This document shows positions 55,637 to 64,000 of a stretch of DNA of 64,000 bases, piece after piece. Every line of letters begins with the position of its first letter. Positions within the stretch are counted from its first letter, which is position 1. Location: assembly GCA_016721925.1 (NCBI GenBank), contig JADKHE010000011.1, positions 310,001-374,000 on the forward strand, in the 5' to 3' direction. The DNA is from Candidatus Skiveiella danica. Its GTDB lineage: Bacteria > Pseudomonadota > Gammaproteobacteria > Burkholderiales > Burkholderiaceae_C. A model generated the notes under the pieces. It saw only the letters and a program-made list of their open reading frames with translations. It had not been told where the DNA came from and did no database searches. Position numbers and translations under genes: made by a program.

Positions 55637-56062
55637 ATGTCCCTCTGGAAACAAGCCGTCTCGATCGACGTCCTTCACGCCATCCACGTCGACACCGCGG
55701 TGGCCCGCCTGGGCATTGAATTCCTGGAAGTCGGCGAAGATTTCATTCGCGCCCGCGTGCCGGTCAACACCCACACCCGCCAGCCCTATGGCCTGCTGCA
55801 CGGCGGCGTGAGCGTGGTGCTGGCCGAAACCCTGGGATCCTGCGGCGCCGCGTTTACCTTGCCTGAGGGTTACCGTGCCGTCGGCCTGGACATCAACGCC
55901 AACCACCTGCGCGGTGCCACCAGCGGCTGGGTCACCGGCATTGCAAGGCCGGTCCACGTGGGCCGCACCACCCAGGTCTGGCAGATTGAGTTGACCAATG
56001 ACGCCGGCGAGCTGACCTGCGTCTCGCGCATCACGATGGCGGTGCTGGCGCCGAAAAACTGA
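55637..56062 (+). CDS. Hotdog-fold thioesterase (PaaI/MenI-like)
   Basis: 141-aa thioesterase with the hotdog signature QPYGLLHGGVSVVLAETLGS, in which the Glu is the catalytic residue, and GLDINANHLRGATSG. It hydrolyses acyl-CoA thioesters; MenI and EntH-like enzymes are closest in layout. The ATG at 55637 has GGAAG upstream. It sits 83 nt after the CoA transferase gene. Confidence 0.88.
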   Translation: MSLWKQAVSIDVLHAIHVDTAVARLGIEFLEVGEDFIRARVPVNTHTRQPYGLLHGGVSVVLAETLGSCGAAFTLPEGYRAVGLDINANHLRGATSGWVTGIARPVHVGRTTQVWQIELTNDAGELTCVSRITMAVLAPKN

Positions 56063-56077
56063 CGATTTTGGCCATAA

Positions 56078-56106
56078 CCCAGCGTGTAAACGTCGGTTTG
56101 TGCCAT
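56078..56106 (+). repeat. Dispersed repeat core, copy 12
   Basis: CCCAGCG-N17-GCCAT with GATAGC after a further run of A (to 56118) and TTGGC five bases before. One change in the GCTAT block, and the central block reads CGTCG. Located between the thioesterase and malic enzyme genes. Confidence 0.68.
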
Positions 56107-56218
56107 GAAAAAGATAGCGTCATTCGCGATCGGAGCGATCGATCGGATCGCCCGGCGTGGCTGCATTCCAGCGAAAAAAGTCAAAAGCGGAGCACCCGCT
56201 TACGCAGATTCACTTACT

Positions 56219-56231
56219 AGGGTTTTCCCCT
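56219..56231. promoter_or_regulatory. AGGGTTTTCCCCT dyad upstream of maeB
   Basis: An imperfect relative of the GGGTTTACCC dyad, about 85 nt before the malic enzyme start. Regulator unknown. Confidence 0.3.
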
Positions 56232-56312
56232 GACGGGCACTACAATCGGCCACCCCAACCCGACAAGACAGGCGGCCCGGCCACCCCGGACCCACCTGCG
56301 CAGGAGACAAGA

Positions 56313-58619
56313 ATGCCCGCCGAAAACGAAAAAGCCGAAGAAAAACGCGCCCAGTTGCGCCGCGCTGCTCTCGAATACCACGAGTTTCCCACCCCCGGGA
56401 AGATCTCCATCGCGGCCACCAAGCAGCTGGTCAACCAGCACGACCTGGCGCTCGCGTACTCGCCCGGCGTGGCCGCGCCATGCGAGGAAATCGCCCGCGA
56501 CCCCTCCACCGCATTCAAATACACCAGCCGCGGTAATCTGGTCGGCGTGGTGACCAACGGCACGGCCGTGCTGGGGCTGGGCGACATCGGCCCGCTGGCG
56601 AGCAAGCCGGTGATGGAAGGCAAGGGCGTGCTGTTCAAGAAGTTCTCGGGCATCGATGTGTTCGACATCGAGATCAACGAGAAAGACCCGGACAAGCTGG
56701 TCGAGATCATCGCCGCGCTGGAGCCCACCTTCGGCGGCATCAACCTGGAAGACATCAAGGCGCCGGACTGCTTCTACGTCGAACGCAAGCTGCGCGAGCG
56801 CATGAAGATCCCGGTCTTCCATGACGACCAGCACGGCACCGCCATCGTGGTGGGCGCCGCCATCCTCAATGGCCTGAAGGTCGCTGGCAAGGACCCGAAA
56901 AAGATCAAGCTGGTGACCTCCGGTGCTGGCGCCGCCGCGCTGGCCTGCCTGGGCCTGCTGGTCAAGCTGGGCATCCCGCGCGAAGCCATCTGGGTGACGG
57001 ATCTTGCCGGCGTGGTCTACGAGGGCCGCACCGAGTTGATGGACGAGGACAAGATCCAGTTCGCGCAGAAGACCGAGGCCCGCACGCTGGCCGAAGTGAT
57101 CCAGGGTGCCGATGTCTTCCTGGGCCTGTCCGCCGGCGGCGTGCTCAAGCAGGACATGGTGCGCGGCATGGCCGAGCGGCCGCTGATCTTTGCGCTGGCG
57201 AATCCCACGCCGGAAATCATGCCCGACCTCGTCAAGGCCGTGCGCGATGACGCCATCATGGCCACCGGGCGCACCGATTTCCCGAACCAGGTCAACAATG
57301 TCCTGTGTTTCCCCTACATCTTCCGCGGCGCGCTGGACGCCGGAGCCTCCACCATCACGCTGGAGATGGAACTGGCGGCCGTGCACGCGATTGCCGAGCT
57401 GGCGCAGGCCGAGCAGAGCGAGGTGGTGGCGGTGGCCTATGCGGGCCAGCAATTGGCGTTTGGCCCGGAATACCTGATTCCGAAGCCGTTTGATCCTCGC
57501 CTCATGATGAAGATCGCGCCGGCCGTGGCCAAGGCCGCGGCGGACAGCGGCGTGGCCCTGCGCCCGATCGCCGACATGGACGCCTACCGACAGCGGCTGC
57601 AGAGTTTTGTGTATGCCTCCGGCACGATGATGAAACCGATCTTCCTGGCGGCCAAGCGCGCGCAGAAGAAGCGTGTGGCCTACGCCGAAGGCGAGGAAGA
57701 GCGCGTGCTGCGTGCCGCGCAGATCGTGGTGGACGAAGGCGTGGCCCGCCCGACCTTGATCGGGCGCCCGGCCGTGATCGCCAAGCGCATCGAGAAATTC
57801 GGCCTGCGCCTGAAGGAGGAGCTGGACTACGATGTGGTCAACGTCGAGCTGGACCCGCGCTACCGCGACTTCTGGCAGACCTATCACCGCATGACCGAGC
57901 GCAAGGGCATCACCGAGCAGATGGCCAAGATCGAAATGCGCCGGCGCCTGTCGCTGATCGGCGCGATGCTGCTGCACAAGGGCGAGGTCGATGGCCTGAT
58001 CTGCGGCACCTGGGGCAGCACCGGACTGCACCTGGAATACATCGATCAGGTCATTGGCAAGCGAACGGGCGTGCACACCTATGCGGCGATGAACGGCCTG
58101 ATGCTGCCGGGTCGCCAGGTGTTCCTGGTGGACACGCATATCAATTACGACCCCAGCGCCGAACAACTGGCCGAGATCACGATGCTGGCCGCCGAGGAAA
58201 TGATGCGCTTCGGCCTGCGGCCCAAGGCAGCCCTGTTGTCGCATTCCAACTTCGGCTCATCCAGCCAGCCGAGCGCGTTGAAGATGCGCCGCGTCCTCGA
58301 ATTGCTGAAAGCCCAGGCGCCCTGGCTGGAAGTGGACGGGGAGATGCACGGCGATGTGGCCCTGGACGGCGCGGCGCGCCAGGCCCTGATGCCCAACAGC
58401 ACCCTGATGGGCGACGCCAATTTGCTGGTGCTGCCCAATATCGACGCGGCCAACATCTCCTACAACCTGCTCAAGACTGCCGCGGGTGGCAATATCGCCA
58501 TCGGGCCGGTGCTGCTCGGGGCCGCGAAACCGGTGCACATCCTCACCGCCAGCACCACGGTGCGGCGCATCGTGAACATGACGGCATTGACGGTGGCGGA
58601 CGCCAATGTGGCACGTTGA
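56313..58619 (+). CDS. maeB: NADP-dependent malic enzyme with phosphotransacetylase-like domain
   Basis: 768-aa multidomain enzyme that converts malate to pyruvate, CO2 and NADPH. The N-terminal malic domain ([33 protein letters not shown]) and NAD(P) domain ([17 protein letters not shown]) cover about residues 1-430. The C-terminal half resembles phosphotransacetylase ([30 protein letters not shown]) and is usually regulatory, responding to acetyl-CoA. AGGAG precedes ATG 56313. It is near the CoA transferase gene, which fits acetate metabolism. Confidence 0.94.
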   Translation: MPAENEKAEEKRAQLRRAALEYHEFPTPGKISIAATKQLVNQHDLALAYSPGVAAPCEEIARDPSTAFKYTSRGNLVGVVTNGTAVLGLGDIGPLASKPVMEGKGVLFKKFSGIDVFDIEINEKDPDKLVEIIAALEPTFGGINLEDIKAPDCFYVERKLRERMKIPVFHDDQHGTAIVVGAAILNGLKVAGKDPKKIKLVTSGAGAAALACLGLLVKLGIPREAIWVTDLAGVVYEGRTELMDEDKIQFAQKTEARTLAEVIQGADVFLGLSAGGVLKQDMVRGMAERPLIFALANPTPEIMPDLVKAVRDDAIMATGRTDFPNQVNNVLCFPYIFRGALDAGASTITLEMELAAVHAIAELAQAEQSEVVAVAYAGQQLAFGPEYLIPKPFDPRLMMKIAPAVAKAAADSGVALRPIADMDAYRQRLQSFVYASGTMMKPIFLAAKRAQKKRVAYAEGEEERVLRAAQIVVDEGVARPTLIGRPAVIAKRIEKFGLRLKEELDYDVVNVELDPRYRDFWQTYHRMTERKGITEQMAKIEMRRRLSLIGAMLLHKGEVDGLICGTWGSTGLHLEYIDQVIGKRTGVHTYAAMNGLMLPGRQVFLVDTHINYDPSAEQLAEITMLAAEEMMRFGLRPKAALLSHSNFGSSSQPSALKMRRVLELLKAQAPWLEVDGEMHGDVALDGAARQALMPNSTLMGDANLLVLPNIDAANISYNLLKTAAGGNIAIGPVLLGAAKPVHILTASTTVRRIVNMTALTVADANVAR

Positions 58620-58671
58620 GGCCTAACCAATTAGCAAGCACTAACTTACTGCAGGCGTGTTTCTGTATGGA

Positions 58672-58690
58672 ATGCCCGTTTTTTGGGCAT
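58672..58690 (+). terminator. Hairpin downstream of maeB
   Basis: A 6-bp stem ATGCCC/GGGCAT with a T-rich loop, followed ten nt later by a short T-rich run (TTTTT). A plausible weak terminator. Confidence 0.45.
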
Positions 58691-58737
58691 CCGCTTGCTT
58701 TTTCTGCGTGGTTCGGTCACACTACGGCCTGAAATTT

Positions 58738-58751
58738 CGGGGTTTACCCGG
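58738..58751. promoter_or_regulatory. GGGGTTTACCCGG dyad upstream of the ribonuclease gene
   Basis: Third example of the GGGTTTACCC dyad, 23 nt before ATG 58774, so it would overlap the leader or promoter of the ribonuclease gene. Confidence 0.35.
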
Positions 58752-58773
58752 AGTTCTCACCAAGTGTATTTCC

Positions 58774-59178
58774 ATGTTGCGAGCTGCATTCGTCCACAAG
58801 TACAAGCTATTGCTCGCAGGTGGCCTGCTGTTGGGCAGTCTGGCAAGCCCTGTTTTGGTGCATGCCCGGCAGTCAACGTCGGCAGATGCCGTTGCGGTCA
58901 TTGCCGTGGCGGAACTGCCTGCGCAGGGTCGCCAGACGCTTCAGCTGATCCGGGATGGCGGGCCGTTTCCTTATGAGAAGGACGGCACGGTGTTCGGGAA
59001 TCGGGAGCGCCTGCTGCCCGCCAAACAGCGCGGCTATTACCTGGAATACACGGTGAAAACGCCGGGTTCGCGAAATCGGGGAGCGCGACGCATCGTGTGT
59101 GGCGGTCAACCGCGCACACCGGATGCCTGTTATTACACCGGCGACCATTACGCCAGTTTCCGGCGGATTGTCGAATGA
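58774..59178 (+). CDS. Secreted barnase-like ribonuclease (N1/T1 family)
   Basis: 134-aa exported guanyl-preferring RNase. Signal peptide (LLLAGGLLLGSLASPVLVHA), then LPAQGRQTLQLIRDGGPFPY. The active-site residues fit: Glu in YYLEYTVKTPG, Arg in RGARRIVCGG and His in GDHYASFRRI. It precedes a barstar-like inhibitor gene by 75 nt. It may act in the periplasm, or outside as a toxin or nutritional RNase. Confidence 0.88.
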   Translation: MLRAAFVHKYKLLLAGGLLLGSLASPVLVHARQSTSADAVAVIAVAELPAQGRQTLQLIRDGGPFPYEKDGTVFGNRERLLPAKQRGYYLEYTVKTPGSRNRGARRIVCGGQPRTPDACYYTGDHYASFRRIVE

Positions 59179-59253
59179 GGGTGTTGAGTTCCGAGAAGTC
59201 CGGCCCCCAGGGTCGCAACCAGTTTTATTGACTATTAAGAAAGAGCAGCGGAG

Positions 59254-59655
59254 ATGGATACGCCACTTCGTAACGTGAGAACCAATATCGTGCAGTCGAT
59301 TCGCGCCTTCCGCGTGAGCGACCTGCAGGAGGCCGCACAGGGGCTGGGTCATCACTTTTTATACGCCAACCTGTCGTCTGCCCAGAGCAAGCAGGACGTG
59401 CTGGACCTCATCGCCCAGCAATTCACGTTTCCAGCCCACTTCGGCAAGAATTTCGACGCCTTGTACGACTCGATGACGGACCCGTTGCACAAGTCGGGCC
59501 CCCAGCCGGGCTTCATCGTGGTGCTGGAGCAGGTACCGGCCAACGGCAAGTTCGACAAGGAAGCGCGCGAGCAGCTGCTCGACATCTTCCGGGATGCCGC
59601 CGACTACTGGGGCGAGCGAAAAGTCCCGTTTAGGTGCTTCTATTCTTTTCTGTAG
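59254..59655 (+). CDS. Barstar-like ribonuclease inhibitor
   Basis: 133-aa cytoplasmic inhibitor of the upstream ribonuclease. The barstar fold is recognisable from FLYANLSSAQSKQDVLDLIAQQF followed by FPAHFGKNFDALYDSMTD, where the Tyr/Asn/Asp patch blocks the RNase active site. A GGAG lies immediately before ATG 59254. Its stop codon is inside a strong hairpin. Confidence 0.88.
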   Translation: MDTPLRNVRTNIVQSIRAFRVSDLQEAAQGLGHHFLYANLSSAQSKQDVLDLIAQQFTFPAHFGKNFDALYDSMTDPLHKSGPQPGFIVVLEQVPANGKFDKEAREQLLDIFRDAADYWGERKVPFRCFYSFL

Positions 59656-59852
59656 CCCGTTCCGCACAAACCAGCCAAGCGGAACGGGCTAACGAGGCAA
59701 AGGGCGAGGCCGCCAGCGGCCCAGCCGAGGGCATCGAACTGATGACCGAAAACGGAGAAAAAATGCCCACCAGCCTGCTGGTGGACATCACACCGCAGGC
59801 GCTGCGCATGAGCAGCCCCTTCAATGCGGGTTACTGGCTCACGGCCGCCTGA
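59634..59852 (+). CDS. Doubtful small ORF overlapping the end of the barstar gene
   Basis: A 72-codon frame with a GTG start and no Shine-Dalgarno sequence, overlapping the barstar stop. The C-terminal part (MPTSLLVDITPQALRMSSPF) has a plausible composition, so a shorter gene from ATG 59743 (36 aa) is possible. No family recognised; may be spurious. Confidence 0.25.
   Translation: MLLFFSVARSAQTSQAERANEAKGEAASGPAEGIELMTENGEKMPTSLLVDITPQALRMSSPFNAGYWLTAA
59653..59691. other. Perfect 13-bp hairpin at the barstar stop codon
   Basis: TAGCCCGTTCCGC pairs exactly with GCGGAACGGGCTA across a 13-nt loop. The left arm begins with the barstar TAG stop. No T tract follows on either strand. Confidence 0.7.
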
Positions 59853-59907
59853 GCGGCCGGGAACCTGATTCATTCGCCAGGTTGGCCGAGGAATTGGCCT
59901 GTGTCTG

Positions 59908-59938
59908 AAGCCCGCCCGGATGGCGGGCTTTTTATTTG
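59908..59938 (+). terminator. Rho-independent terminator
   Basis: A 9-bp stem AAGCCCGCC/GGCGGGCTT with a 4-5 nt loop, followed by a T-rich tract to 59938. It ends the plus-strand transcript in front of the convergent ksgA gene. Confidence 0.85.
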
Positions 59939-59970
59939 GCCGGCTCGCGATGGGCCCCTTGCTGGCGGAC

Positions 59971-60735
59971 CTACGCCGGTGTGGCCAGGGCCAAGGCCAC
60001 ATACTCGGCCACGGGCACCTCTTCCGCGCGCCGCTGCACGTCAAAGCGTCCGCTCAAGCCTTGGGCGTCGAGCCAGCGGCCAAGGGTGTGCCGCAGCAGT
60101 TTGCGGCGCTGGCTGAAGGCCACCTGCACGATCTCGCTCAGGCGCGCCACATCCACCTGTGCCGGCGCGGCGTGCGGCACCATCCGCACCACGGCACTGT
60201 CCACGCGCGGGGGCGGATCGAAGCTTTCCGGCGGCACGAACAGCACGTTTTCCATGTCATAGCGCCACTGCAGCATCACCGAGAGCCGGCTGTAGTCGCT
60301 GGTACCCGGCTGTGCCACCATGCGGTCGATGACTTCCTTCTGGAGCATGAAGTGCTGGTCCTCGATCATGTCCACATGCCGCAGCAAGTGAAACAGGATG
60401 GGCGTGGAGATGTTGTAGGGCAGGTTCCCGACCACTCTGAGTCTTGCAGCGCCCGACGGCCGCTCGATGCTGGAGAAGTCCACCTTCAGGACGTCGGACT
60501 CGATCACCGAAAGCTGCGGGTGGGCGCGCAGCCGGGCCGCCAGGTCGCGGTCGAGCTCGATCACCGTCAAGTGCCCCAGACGCTCGACCAGGGGCTGAGT
60601 CAGTGCGGCCAGGCCGGGCCCGATTTCCACCATGGCCTGCCCCGGCCGGGGATCAATGGCGCGGACGATGGCATCGATGATGCCGCTGTCGGTCAGGAAA
60701 TGCTGGCCGAAGCGCTTGCGCGGAATGTGTTTCAT
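59971..60735 (-). CDS. rsmA: 16S rRNA (adenine(1518)-N6/adenine(1519)-N6)-dimethyltransferase (KsgA/RsmA)
   Basis: 254-aa SAM-dependent dimethylase of the two adenosines in helix 45 of 16S rRNA. The N-terminus [19 protein letters not shown] motif [14 protein letters not shown] and the catalytic NLPYNIST are all present. The start at ATG 60735 matches the usual short N-terminus; the frame extends to 60936. It is the last gene of the lptD-surA-ksgA group. Confidence 0.94.
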   Translation of the reverse strand: MKHIPRKRFGQHFLTDSGIIDAIVRAIDPRPGQAMVEIGPGLAALTQPLVERLGHLTVIELDRDLAARLRAHPQLSVIESDVLKVDFSSIERPSGAARLRVVGNLPYNISTPILFHLLRHVDMIEDQHFMLQKEVIDRMVAQPGTSDYSRLSVMLQWRYDMENVLFVPPESFDPPPRVDSAVVRMVPHAAPAQVDVARLSEIVQVAFSQRRKLLRHTLGRWLDAQGLSGRFDVQRRAEEVPVAEYVALALATPA

Positions 60736-60907
60736 CAGGCTGCCGCCCGGCCACCCCAAGCAGGGCGAGCCCCCTTGGGGGGCTGAAGGCTGCGGCTCCA
60801 AGCTCGCCCGCGCGGGCTTGGACAGCCTGAAGAGGAGCTGCCTCTGGCGGCTCCGCGGCCTGCAAGGCGCGAAGCACACGCAGTGCCAAGCGTGGGGGCC
60901 AATACCT
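60736..60907. other. G+C-rich palindromic spacer between surA and ksgA
   Basis: About 170 nt without a gene, where relatives often have pdxA. It contains G/C-rich inverted segments such as GCCCCCTTGGGGGGC (60767-60781) and further self-complementary runs to about 60870. It may be a decayed repetitive element of the kind common between genes in this family. Confidence 0.4.
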
Positions 60908-62353
60908 TCACTGCGGCGGCTCGCGGAACTCGACATAGGCGCGGGCGCGCACGTCCTGGGCCCAGGTCAGGTAGGCTTCTTCCATCTTCTTTTCCCGCAC
61001 CAGGCCGCGCACGATCTCGCGCTGCTCGCGCGGGCTGAGTTGGCTTTCACGCCGTTCGGTCAGCTGGATCAGGTGGACACCGAAGCGCGAAACCACGGGC
61101 GGACTGATCTGACCGGGCGCCAGCTTGTTCATGGCCTCTTCGAACTCAGGCACGAACTGTCCAGGGCTGACCCAGCCCAGATCGCCTCCCTCGCGGGCAC
61201 TGCCGTCCTGGGAATTCTCGCGGGCCAAGGTGGCGAAATCGGCCTGGCCAGCCACGATCCGGCGCCGGAAGTCCGCGAGACGCTCGGTCGCTGCCGACTC
61301 GCTCAGTTGGGCGCTGGGGCGCAACAGGATGTGCCGGGCACGGCTTTGGGTGACGGTCATCGCGGGCAGGCTGCCCTGGCGACGCTCCAGCACTTTCAGT
61401 ACATGGAAGCCCGCACCGGAGCGCACCGGCTCGGAGACACCGCCCTTGGGAAGCCCGCGGGTGGCCTCCACGAAAAGGGCGGGGTACCGGTCCGCCGCGC
61501 GCAGGCCCAGCTGGCCGGCGTTGCGGGCGCGGTCGGGGGCGTCGGAGAACTCCTTGACCAGCGCGGTGAAATCCTCGCCGGCGCGGGCGCGCTTCGCGAT
61601 GCTTTCCGCGCGGGCCTGCAGCGTGGCGACCTGGGACGGCTCCGCATTCTCCGGAACCGCCACCAGCACCATGCCCAGGTCAATTTCGGCATTGGCCTGG
61701 TCGGCGCCGCCCTGCTTTTCCAGGATGAACTGGTCGATGTCGACCTCGGTGACGCGGGCCTTGGCTTCCAGTTCGCGCTCGCGCACCTTGGTCAGCAGGA
61801 TCTGGTCGCGCAGGTCTTCCCGAAACTGGCTGACCGACATTCCGTCCTGGGTCAAGCGACGGCGCAACTCCGTCACGGTGATCTGGTTCTGGCTGGCAAT
61901 CGCAAGCTCGGCCTGATCCACCGCGGCGTCGTCCACCTTGATGCCGGCCTCGCGGGCGAGCTGCACCTGGGACTTCTCGTTGATCATGCGTTCCAGCACC
62001 TGGCGCGCGAGCACGTCACGCGGCGGCAGCGCGCCACCCTGCTGGGCGAGCTGCTGCTCGGTGCGGACCAGCTTGGCCAGGACCTCGTTGTTGGTGATGG
62101 GTTCGCTGTTGACCACGACCACGATGAAGTCCGCCTGGCGGGGTCCGGTGCTGGCGGGCCGCGCGTTCAGGCTGCTGCCCAGGCCGGAGGAACCCAACCC
62201 GCTGGCCCCCAGGCTGCCCGACGGGCGCAGGCCTTGTGCCGTCGCGGTCGCCGGCAGCAACGCGGTCACCAGCAACGCGCTCGCCAGGACGCCCTGTCCG
62301 ATTTTGCGGGTCGGTACGGTCATGGCAAGAAGGCCCGGTTGTTTCTTAGTCAT
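60908..62353 (-). CDS. surA: Periplasmic peptidyl-prolyl isomerase/chaperone SurA
   Basis: 481-aa outer-membrane protein chaperone. Signal peptide, then a SurA N domain ([41 protein letters not shown]) and two parvulin domains, the second clear as [11 protein letters not shown] to [17 protein letters not shown] start it at ATG 62353, which overlaps the lptD stop in ATGACTAA and suggests translational coupling; ATG 62323 is an alternative. The partner LptD is a known SurA client. Confidence 0.92.
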   Translation of the reverse strand: MTKKQPGLLAMTVPTRKIGQGVLASALLVTALLPATATAQGLRPSGSLGASGLGSSGLGSSLNARPASTGPRQADFIVVVVNSEPITNNEVLAKLVRTEQQLAQQGGALPPRDVLARQVLERMINEKSQVQLAREAGIKVDDAAVDQAELAIASQNQITVTELRRRLTQDGMSVSQFREDLRDQILLTKVRERELEAKARVTEVDIDQFILEKQGGADQANAEIDLGMVLVAVPENAEPSQVATLQARAESIAKRARAGEDFTALVKEFSDAPDRARNAGQLGLRAADRYPALFVEATRGLPKGGVSEPVRSGAGFHVLKVLERRQGSLPAMTVTQSRARHILLRPSAQLSESAATERLADFRRRIVAGQADFATLARENSQDGSAREGGDLGWVSPGQFVPEFEEAMNKLAPGQISPPVVSRFGVHLIQLTERRESQLSPREQREIVRGLVREKKMEEAYLTWAQDVRARAYVEFREPPQ

Positions 62354-64000
62354 AGTTGCTGAAGCGGCTGGGGGTGGTGGTTTGATCCCGCAGGTACTGG
62401 TAGCGCGAGATATGGTCCCGAAGGGTTTTGAGCGGACTGGTTCCGAGGCGCGAAAAACCAACGAGTTCAAGCTGCATGGTGATGTTCGTGTTGGCCGACG
62501 AGGTGCTGGTCTGCAGGCGGCTGACCACGATGCGCGTGAGCCAGCAACCGGCGTCGTATTCAAACCCGAGCAACGCGTCCGTCAGCTGGCGATTCATCAG
62601 GCTGTAGCTCATGCGTCCCACGGTGTACCAGCGGCCCGGGCCCTGCCCTTTGCCTTTGCCCAGTTCCAGGCCTGTGTCGCCCCACAGATCGTTGATCGGC
62701 CACTGCCAGCCGACATCCAGTGTTTCGCTGGTACCCGCCTGCAACCGGTACGCCGCATTGAATACCCGGTAATTGCCCGGATTGTAGGTCCCGCCCACGG
62801 TCGTGCGCACCGAACTGGCCGTCTTGGCGTCGAACTCGATGAACGCGCGCGCGCTCCAGCGCGGGTCCCAGTTGACGATCCCACCCACCAGGATGTCGCT
62901 CCACCCGGTGGGCACCGGCGCCTGCCCGGGCAATGTGACCTGTTGGGCGGAAAAACGCAGCCGGTTGGCAATGCCTAACTGCGCGGCCTGGGCGCCGGTG
63001 GCCGGATCCAGCAGCCGGGTCGACAGGCCCAGGGTCAGCAGGTTGTTGTCGGCGATGCGGTCGTTGCCGGCATAGGAGTTTTCCTGGTAGATGGTGGTGA
63101 AGTTGTAGTCGAAGCTGGTCGTGTCGTAATTCGGCAGGTAGTTCTGGTTGCGATACGGCGTATAGACATAGAAGGCGCGCGGCTCCAGCGTCTGGCGCAG
63201 GTCGCGGCCGAAATAGCTGGTGTCGCGCTCGAAGATCAGGCCGCTGTCCAGGCTGACCGTCGGAACGGTCACGTTGGCCCGCGCGTCGCCGTTGCTCAAG
63301 TTGCCGTCGAAGGCGTAGTTGGTCGCTTGAAGCATCAGTTTCGGCGTGACGAACGCGCCCGGCTGAATCCAGGGCCGGCTCACTTGCGCAGCGACGAAAG
63401 CCCGCTGGCCATTGGGCTGACCGGTCAACGAGGGCACCGACTCAAACTTCGTGTAGTCGGCGTTGACGCTGTAGTCGAACCCGGCGCCGGCACTGCCACC
63501 GTAGCGCGCGGTCAGCTGTGGCATGCGGTTGTACGGCGGCGTGATCGGTGCGGAGCTGTCCTGCAGCGTCTGCCAGTACAGAGCGCGTGCGGCGGCCGAA
63601 AACCCGCCCTGGCTCCAAGTGAGGTTGGCATCGCTCGGCAACAGGCGCGTGGTCAGCGAGGTGCTGACCCGGGTGAAGTCTTTCCAGTAGTTGTCATCGC
63701 TGACCCGGTTCAGGTTGAGGTTCAGTCCCATGCCGCCGGGCAGGGTGCCGTTGTGAACGGCCGCAAACCCCCAGCGTTTTTCGTCGCGCAGGCGGTCCCA
63801 GGGCATGTAGTTGCCCCAGATCTGGCCCTGGTAGGGTGCCTCCAGGTAGCGGAATTCACCGGCCAGGTCGACGCCTCGCTTTGACATCAGCGTGCCCCAC
63901 ACCGTGGCATCGCGGTTTGGCGCCAGGTTCAGGTAGTACGGCTGAGAGACCTCGACACCGTTGACGTTGCCCAGCCCGATGATCGGCGTGAGAAAGCCGG
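62346..64000 (-). CDS. lptD: LPS-assembly protein LptD (5' partial)
   Basis: Outer-membrane beta-barrel that inserts LPS. The C-terminal about 550 residues are present and the frame is open to the right edge, so the N-terminal signal peptide and periplasmic domain lie outside. Barrel-type alternating strands are evident, for example TLEPRAFYVYTPYRNQNYLP, and conserved RYTVGRMSYSLMNRQ-like segments. It overlaps the surA start and heads the operon. Confidence 0.9.
   Translation of the reverse strand, partial: GFLTPIIGLGNVNGVEVSQPYYLNLAPNRDATVWGTLMSKRGVDLAGEFRYLEAPYQGQIWGNYMPWDRLRDEKRWGFAAVHNGTLPGGMGLNLNLNRVSDDNYWKDFTRVSTSLTTRLLPSDANLTWSQGGFSAAARALYWQTLQDSSAPITPPYNRMPQLTARYGGSAGAGFDYSVNADYTKFESVPSLTGQPNGQRAFVAAQVSRPWIQPGAFVTPKLMLQATNYAFDGNLSNGDARANVTVPTVSLDSGLIFERDTSYFGRDLRQTLEPRAFYVYTPYRNQNYLPNYDTTSFDYNFTTIYQENSYAGNDRIADNNLLTLGLSTRLLDPATGAQAAQLGIANRLRFSAQQVTLPGQAPVPTGWSDILVGGIVNWDPRWSARAFIEFDAKTASSVRTTVGGTYNPGNYRVFNAAYRLQAGTSETLDVGWQWPINDLWGDTGLELGKGKGQGPGRWYTVGRMSYSLMNRQLTDALLGFEYDAGCWLTRIVVSRLQTSTSSANTNITMQLELVGFSRLGTSPLKTLRDHISRYQYLRDQTTTPSRFSNYD

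Noticed and set aside
56217..58244. 675-codon minus-strand open frame opposite maeB
   Set aside because: It is the complement of conserved malic enzyme coding sequence, with no start signal or recognisable domain.

Overview
This is a GC-rich chromosomal window from a betaproteobacterium of the order Burkholderiales, most likely family Comamonadaceae. The assignment rests on the gene content and order (mnmG, rsmG, LysE-type exporter, parA, parB; lptD, surA, ksgA), on the Bug-type solute receptors, on a CoA transferase next to a multidomain malic enzyme, and on codon use. No tRNA, rRNA, CRISPR array or transposase was seen. Both ends cut genes: a LivF-like ATPase at the left and lptD at the right.

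Layout. 1-4.6 kb: end of a branched-chain amino acid ABC transporter, an aldehyde dehydrogenase, and on the other strand a YkgJ-type protein, an FMN reductase and glutamate dehydrogenase. 4.8-11.4 kb: chromosome partition region with mnmG, rsmG, an exporter, parA, a broken hydrolase and parB, with three parS sites in or between these genes. 11.5-14 kb: two exported proteins, one CsgG-like. 14-18 kb: FAD-linked oxidase (frameshifted), two tandem membrane-anchored hemerythrins (the first behind an exact FNR/Anr box), cobalamin adenosyltransferase. 18-24.9 kb: M14 peptidase, acyl-CoA-dehydrogenase-fold protein, alpha/beta hydrolase and a 2,5-dihydroxypyridine-dioxygenase-like enzyme, divergent from a flavin reductase-MarR fusion, then an EamA transporter. 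24.9-30.6 kb: glycosyltransferase, DgkA, LpxH-like phosphoesterase, an unusual CorA-type channel. 29.8-33.5 kb: amidohydrolase, GntR regulator and two Bug receptors. 33.6-45.4 kb: acyltransferase, stress protein, methyltransferase, flavoprotein, acetoacetyl-CoA synthetase (frameshifted), a four-repeat secreted protein, tartrate/malate dehydrogenase. 45.5-50.3 kb: a HlyD/permease/ATPase exporter operon split by a lower-GC insert that carries an amino-acid receptor gene. 50.4-59.9 kb: uracil permease, SodC, a class V aminotransferase-fold enzyme, succinyl/acetyl-CoA transferase, thioesterase, malic enzyme, and a barnase/barstar-like pair. 60-64 kb: ksgA, surA, lptD.

The most striking feature is not a gene. 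Twelve copies of one short dispersed element share the core CCCAGCG-N6-GGTCA-N6-GCTAT with exactly constant spacing, usually with a 5' TTGGC and often a 3' ATAGC arm. Nine are intergenic. Three lie inside genes in frame, and two of those three encode the hydrophobic core of a signal peptide.

Seven loci carry frameshifts or truncations, several at G/C homopolymers. Some of these may be base-calling errors rather than real pseudogenes.
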